Below are positions 5,412 to 6,323 of a DNA stretch of 6,323 nucleotides, piece by piece. Both the position numbers and the translations under genes were made by a program. Position 1 is the stretch's first letter. The number at the start of each line of letters is the position of its first letter. The notes beneath the pieces are model-generated. The model searched no databases. It was not told where the DNA came from and saw nothing but the letters and a program-made list of their open reading frames with translations. Source of the DNA: Microcaldota archaeon (GTDB lineage Archaea; Micrarchaeota; Micrarchaeia; Micrarchaeales; Micrarchaeaceae); assembly GCA_027365815.1 (NCBI GenBank), contig DAHXLV010000013.1, positions 1-6,323 of the forward strand. Reading direction: 5' to 3'.

Positions 5412-5902
5412 GAAAAGTGTCCAAGAACAAAATAATAATGGCTGTGGTAATCGCGGTGCTGCTGTACGCGATATACTATTACTGGTTTGGACAAAACCAC
5501 ACGCTCAACGCGCAACAGAGCATAGCTCTACTCAACTCCCGTTTCAACGTCACAAACGTAACCGTATATAACGGCAACAGAATTAGGACATACCACGCAT
5601 ACCTTGCAGCAAGCCCAGCCCAGCAGGCTGAAGGGTACATGAACGTATCTACAATAGGCAACTGCGACGGCATGGGCGGCTGTATTGGCATGGTCTTCGC
5701 ATTCGACCAATACGGCACCCAGTGCTTCTGGATGGAGAATACCGCTTTACGGCTCAAGCAGACGTGGCTAGATTACAATGGCTATCCCGCATACAGCTAC
5801 AACGCCACCCCTTTCTCGAAGGCTGTGCTGTGCCATGCCGGCACGTATGTGGTCGAAACCCTGCAGAACTTCACAATCAACGGCACGGCGGCCATCAGCT
5901 AG
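5390..5902 (+). CDS. Membrane-anchored extracytoplasmic DUF192 protein
   Basis: A 170-residue protein with a basic N-terminus (KRESLSGKVSKNK), one membrane segment at about 14-33 and an outside-facing DUF192 domain at about 68-160. Family signatures are AEGYMN (80-85), the GMVFAF strand (100-105), FWMENT (113-118), WLDYNGYP (126-133) and YVVET near the end. The family function is not established. Seven N-X-S/T sequons lie outside the membrane (Asn 36, 53, 56, 85, 138, 160, 164), and four Cys (92, 98, 112, 148) could form disulfides, one pair lying in an inserted CDGMGGC loop. The start is uncertain: ATG 5390 and GTG 5387 both lie inside the C' box of the sRNA, while GTG 5417 and ATG 5438 lie beyond it and still keep most or all of the membrane segment. 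I report ATG 5390. The stop overlaps the convergent scaffold gene by eight bases. Confidence 0.85.
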   Translation: MKRESLSGKVSKNKIIMAVVIAVLLYAIYYYWFGQNHTLNAQQSIALLNSRFNVTNVTVYNGNRIRTYHAYLAASPAQQAEGYMNVSTIGNCDGMGGCIGMVFAFDQYGTQCFWMENTALRLKQTWLDYNGYPAYSYNATPFSKAVLCHAGTYVVETLQNFTINGTAAIS

Positions 5903-6293
5903 CCTTTTTCTTGTGTTCATAAAGGAAAATGGCCCCGTTCAACGCCTTCAGCGGAAGAACCGCGCAGTGCATCCTGGCTGGGCCAGGGTCTATCCCGATA
6001 AGTTCCTTCACCTTATCATAATCTACCTTTTTCGCGTCTCCGATGGCCATCCCCTTTATGAAATCGGTTAGCATGCTTGCAGCAGCCTGGCTTATCGCGC
6101 AACCGGACCCCTCAAAGGATATATCGGCTATCTTGCCTCCGCTCACCTTGATGTGCATCGTCATGTCGTCGCCGCAGAGCGGGTTGGTGTCATGGAAATC
6201 GGCGTCCGATCCATCCATCTTCCTCTTGTTGTGCGGATGCTCATAATGCGATATTATCTCCTCCGCATAAATGTCGATAGGCAAATCATTCAC
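5895..6293 (-). CDS. iscU: IscU/SufU-type Fe-S cluster assembly scaffold protein
   Basis: A 132-residue IscU-family protein on which Fe-S clusters are built from cysteine-desulfurase sulfur before transfer to apoproteins. The three scaffold Cys are Cys40 in NPLCGD, Cys65 in GSGCAIS and Cys110 in ARMHCAVLPLKAL, with the cluster-modulating Asp42. His109-Cys110 and the short 45-residue gap between the second and third Cys are IscU-like, while the GSGCAIS segment resembles SufU. The LPPVK chaperone-binding motif of bacterial IscU is replaced by PGPAR. The start is GTG at 6291-6293, supported by a usual N-terminus (IDIYAEEIISHYEHPHN). The frame remains open upstream to the window edge, so an earlier start is not excluded, and GGTGA about 20 bases upstream is too far to be a convincing Shine-Dalgarno. 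Aconitase in this window is a possible client. Confidence 0.93.
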   Translation of the reverse strand: MNDLPIDIYAEEIISHYEHPHNKRKMDGSDADFHDTNPLCGDDMTMHIKVSGGKIADISFEGSGCAISQAAASMLTDFIKGMAIGDAKKVDYDKVKELIGIDPGPARMHCAVLPLKALNGAIFLYEHKKKAS

Positions 6294-6323
6294 CTTACCT
6301 TGAAAATCCCTTTCACCTTTTCT

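Noticed and set aside
1..6323. CRISPR array, insertion sequence, phage or defence module
   Set aside because: No regularly spaced repeats, no transposase or integrase, and every sizeable frame is explained by metabolic, Fe-S or membrane-protein genes except the 193-residue orphan.

Overview
The window looks archaeal. The protein-coding genes are tightly packed, with stop/start overlaps and two convergent stop-codon overlaps. TATA-like boxes sit about 25-30 bases before likely transcript starts, the tRNA does not encode its 3' CCA, and a box C/D guide RNA is present. One exported protein carries many N-glycosylation sequons. Arg AGG and Ile ATA codons are common. The gene content (aconitase, isocitrate dehydrogenase, lone carbamate kinase, IscU-type scaffold, membrane-anchored DUF192 protein) would fit a small-genome acidophilic lineage such as Micrarchaeota (ARMAN-type). 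That placement is a guess from general character, not a demonstrated match.

Layout. Positions 1-3017 hold a plus-strand run: the C-terminal half of an AcnA-type aconitase cut by the window edge, a PLP fold-type-II enzyme resembling threonine synthase, and an unrecognised 193-residue acidic helical protein. These three are joined by overlapping or nearly touching stop and start codons. Positions 3010-5160 hold a minus-strand pair, isocitrate dehydrogenase followed by carbamate kinase, which converges on the first run with an 8-base overlap. Positions 5161-5252 are a short divergent promoter region. Next on the plus strand come tRNA-Gln(UUG), a previously unannotated-looking box C/D sRNA (boxes at 5361-5408), and a membrane-anchored DUF192 protein whose apparent start codon lies inside the C' box. 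A minus-strand IscU/SufU-type Fe-S scaffold gene closes the window, overlapping the DUF192 gene tail to tail, again by 8 bases.

How the genes fit together. Aconitase and isocitrate dehydrogenase catalyse consecutive TCA-cycle steps (citrate to isocitrate to 2-oxoglutarate) and sit in neighbouring convergent units. The IscU-type scaffold could supply the 4Fe-4S cluster that aconitase needs. Carbamate kinase links carbamoyl phosphate to ATP and appears to be translated with isocitrate dehydrogenase. The tRNA/sRNA pair is a small RNA-gene cluster. The most notable item is the box C/D sRNA: its C, D', C' and D boxes all match consensus with 12-, 3- and 11-nt spacings, and it overlaps the 5' end of the DUF192 reading frame.
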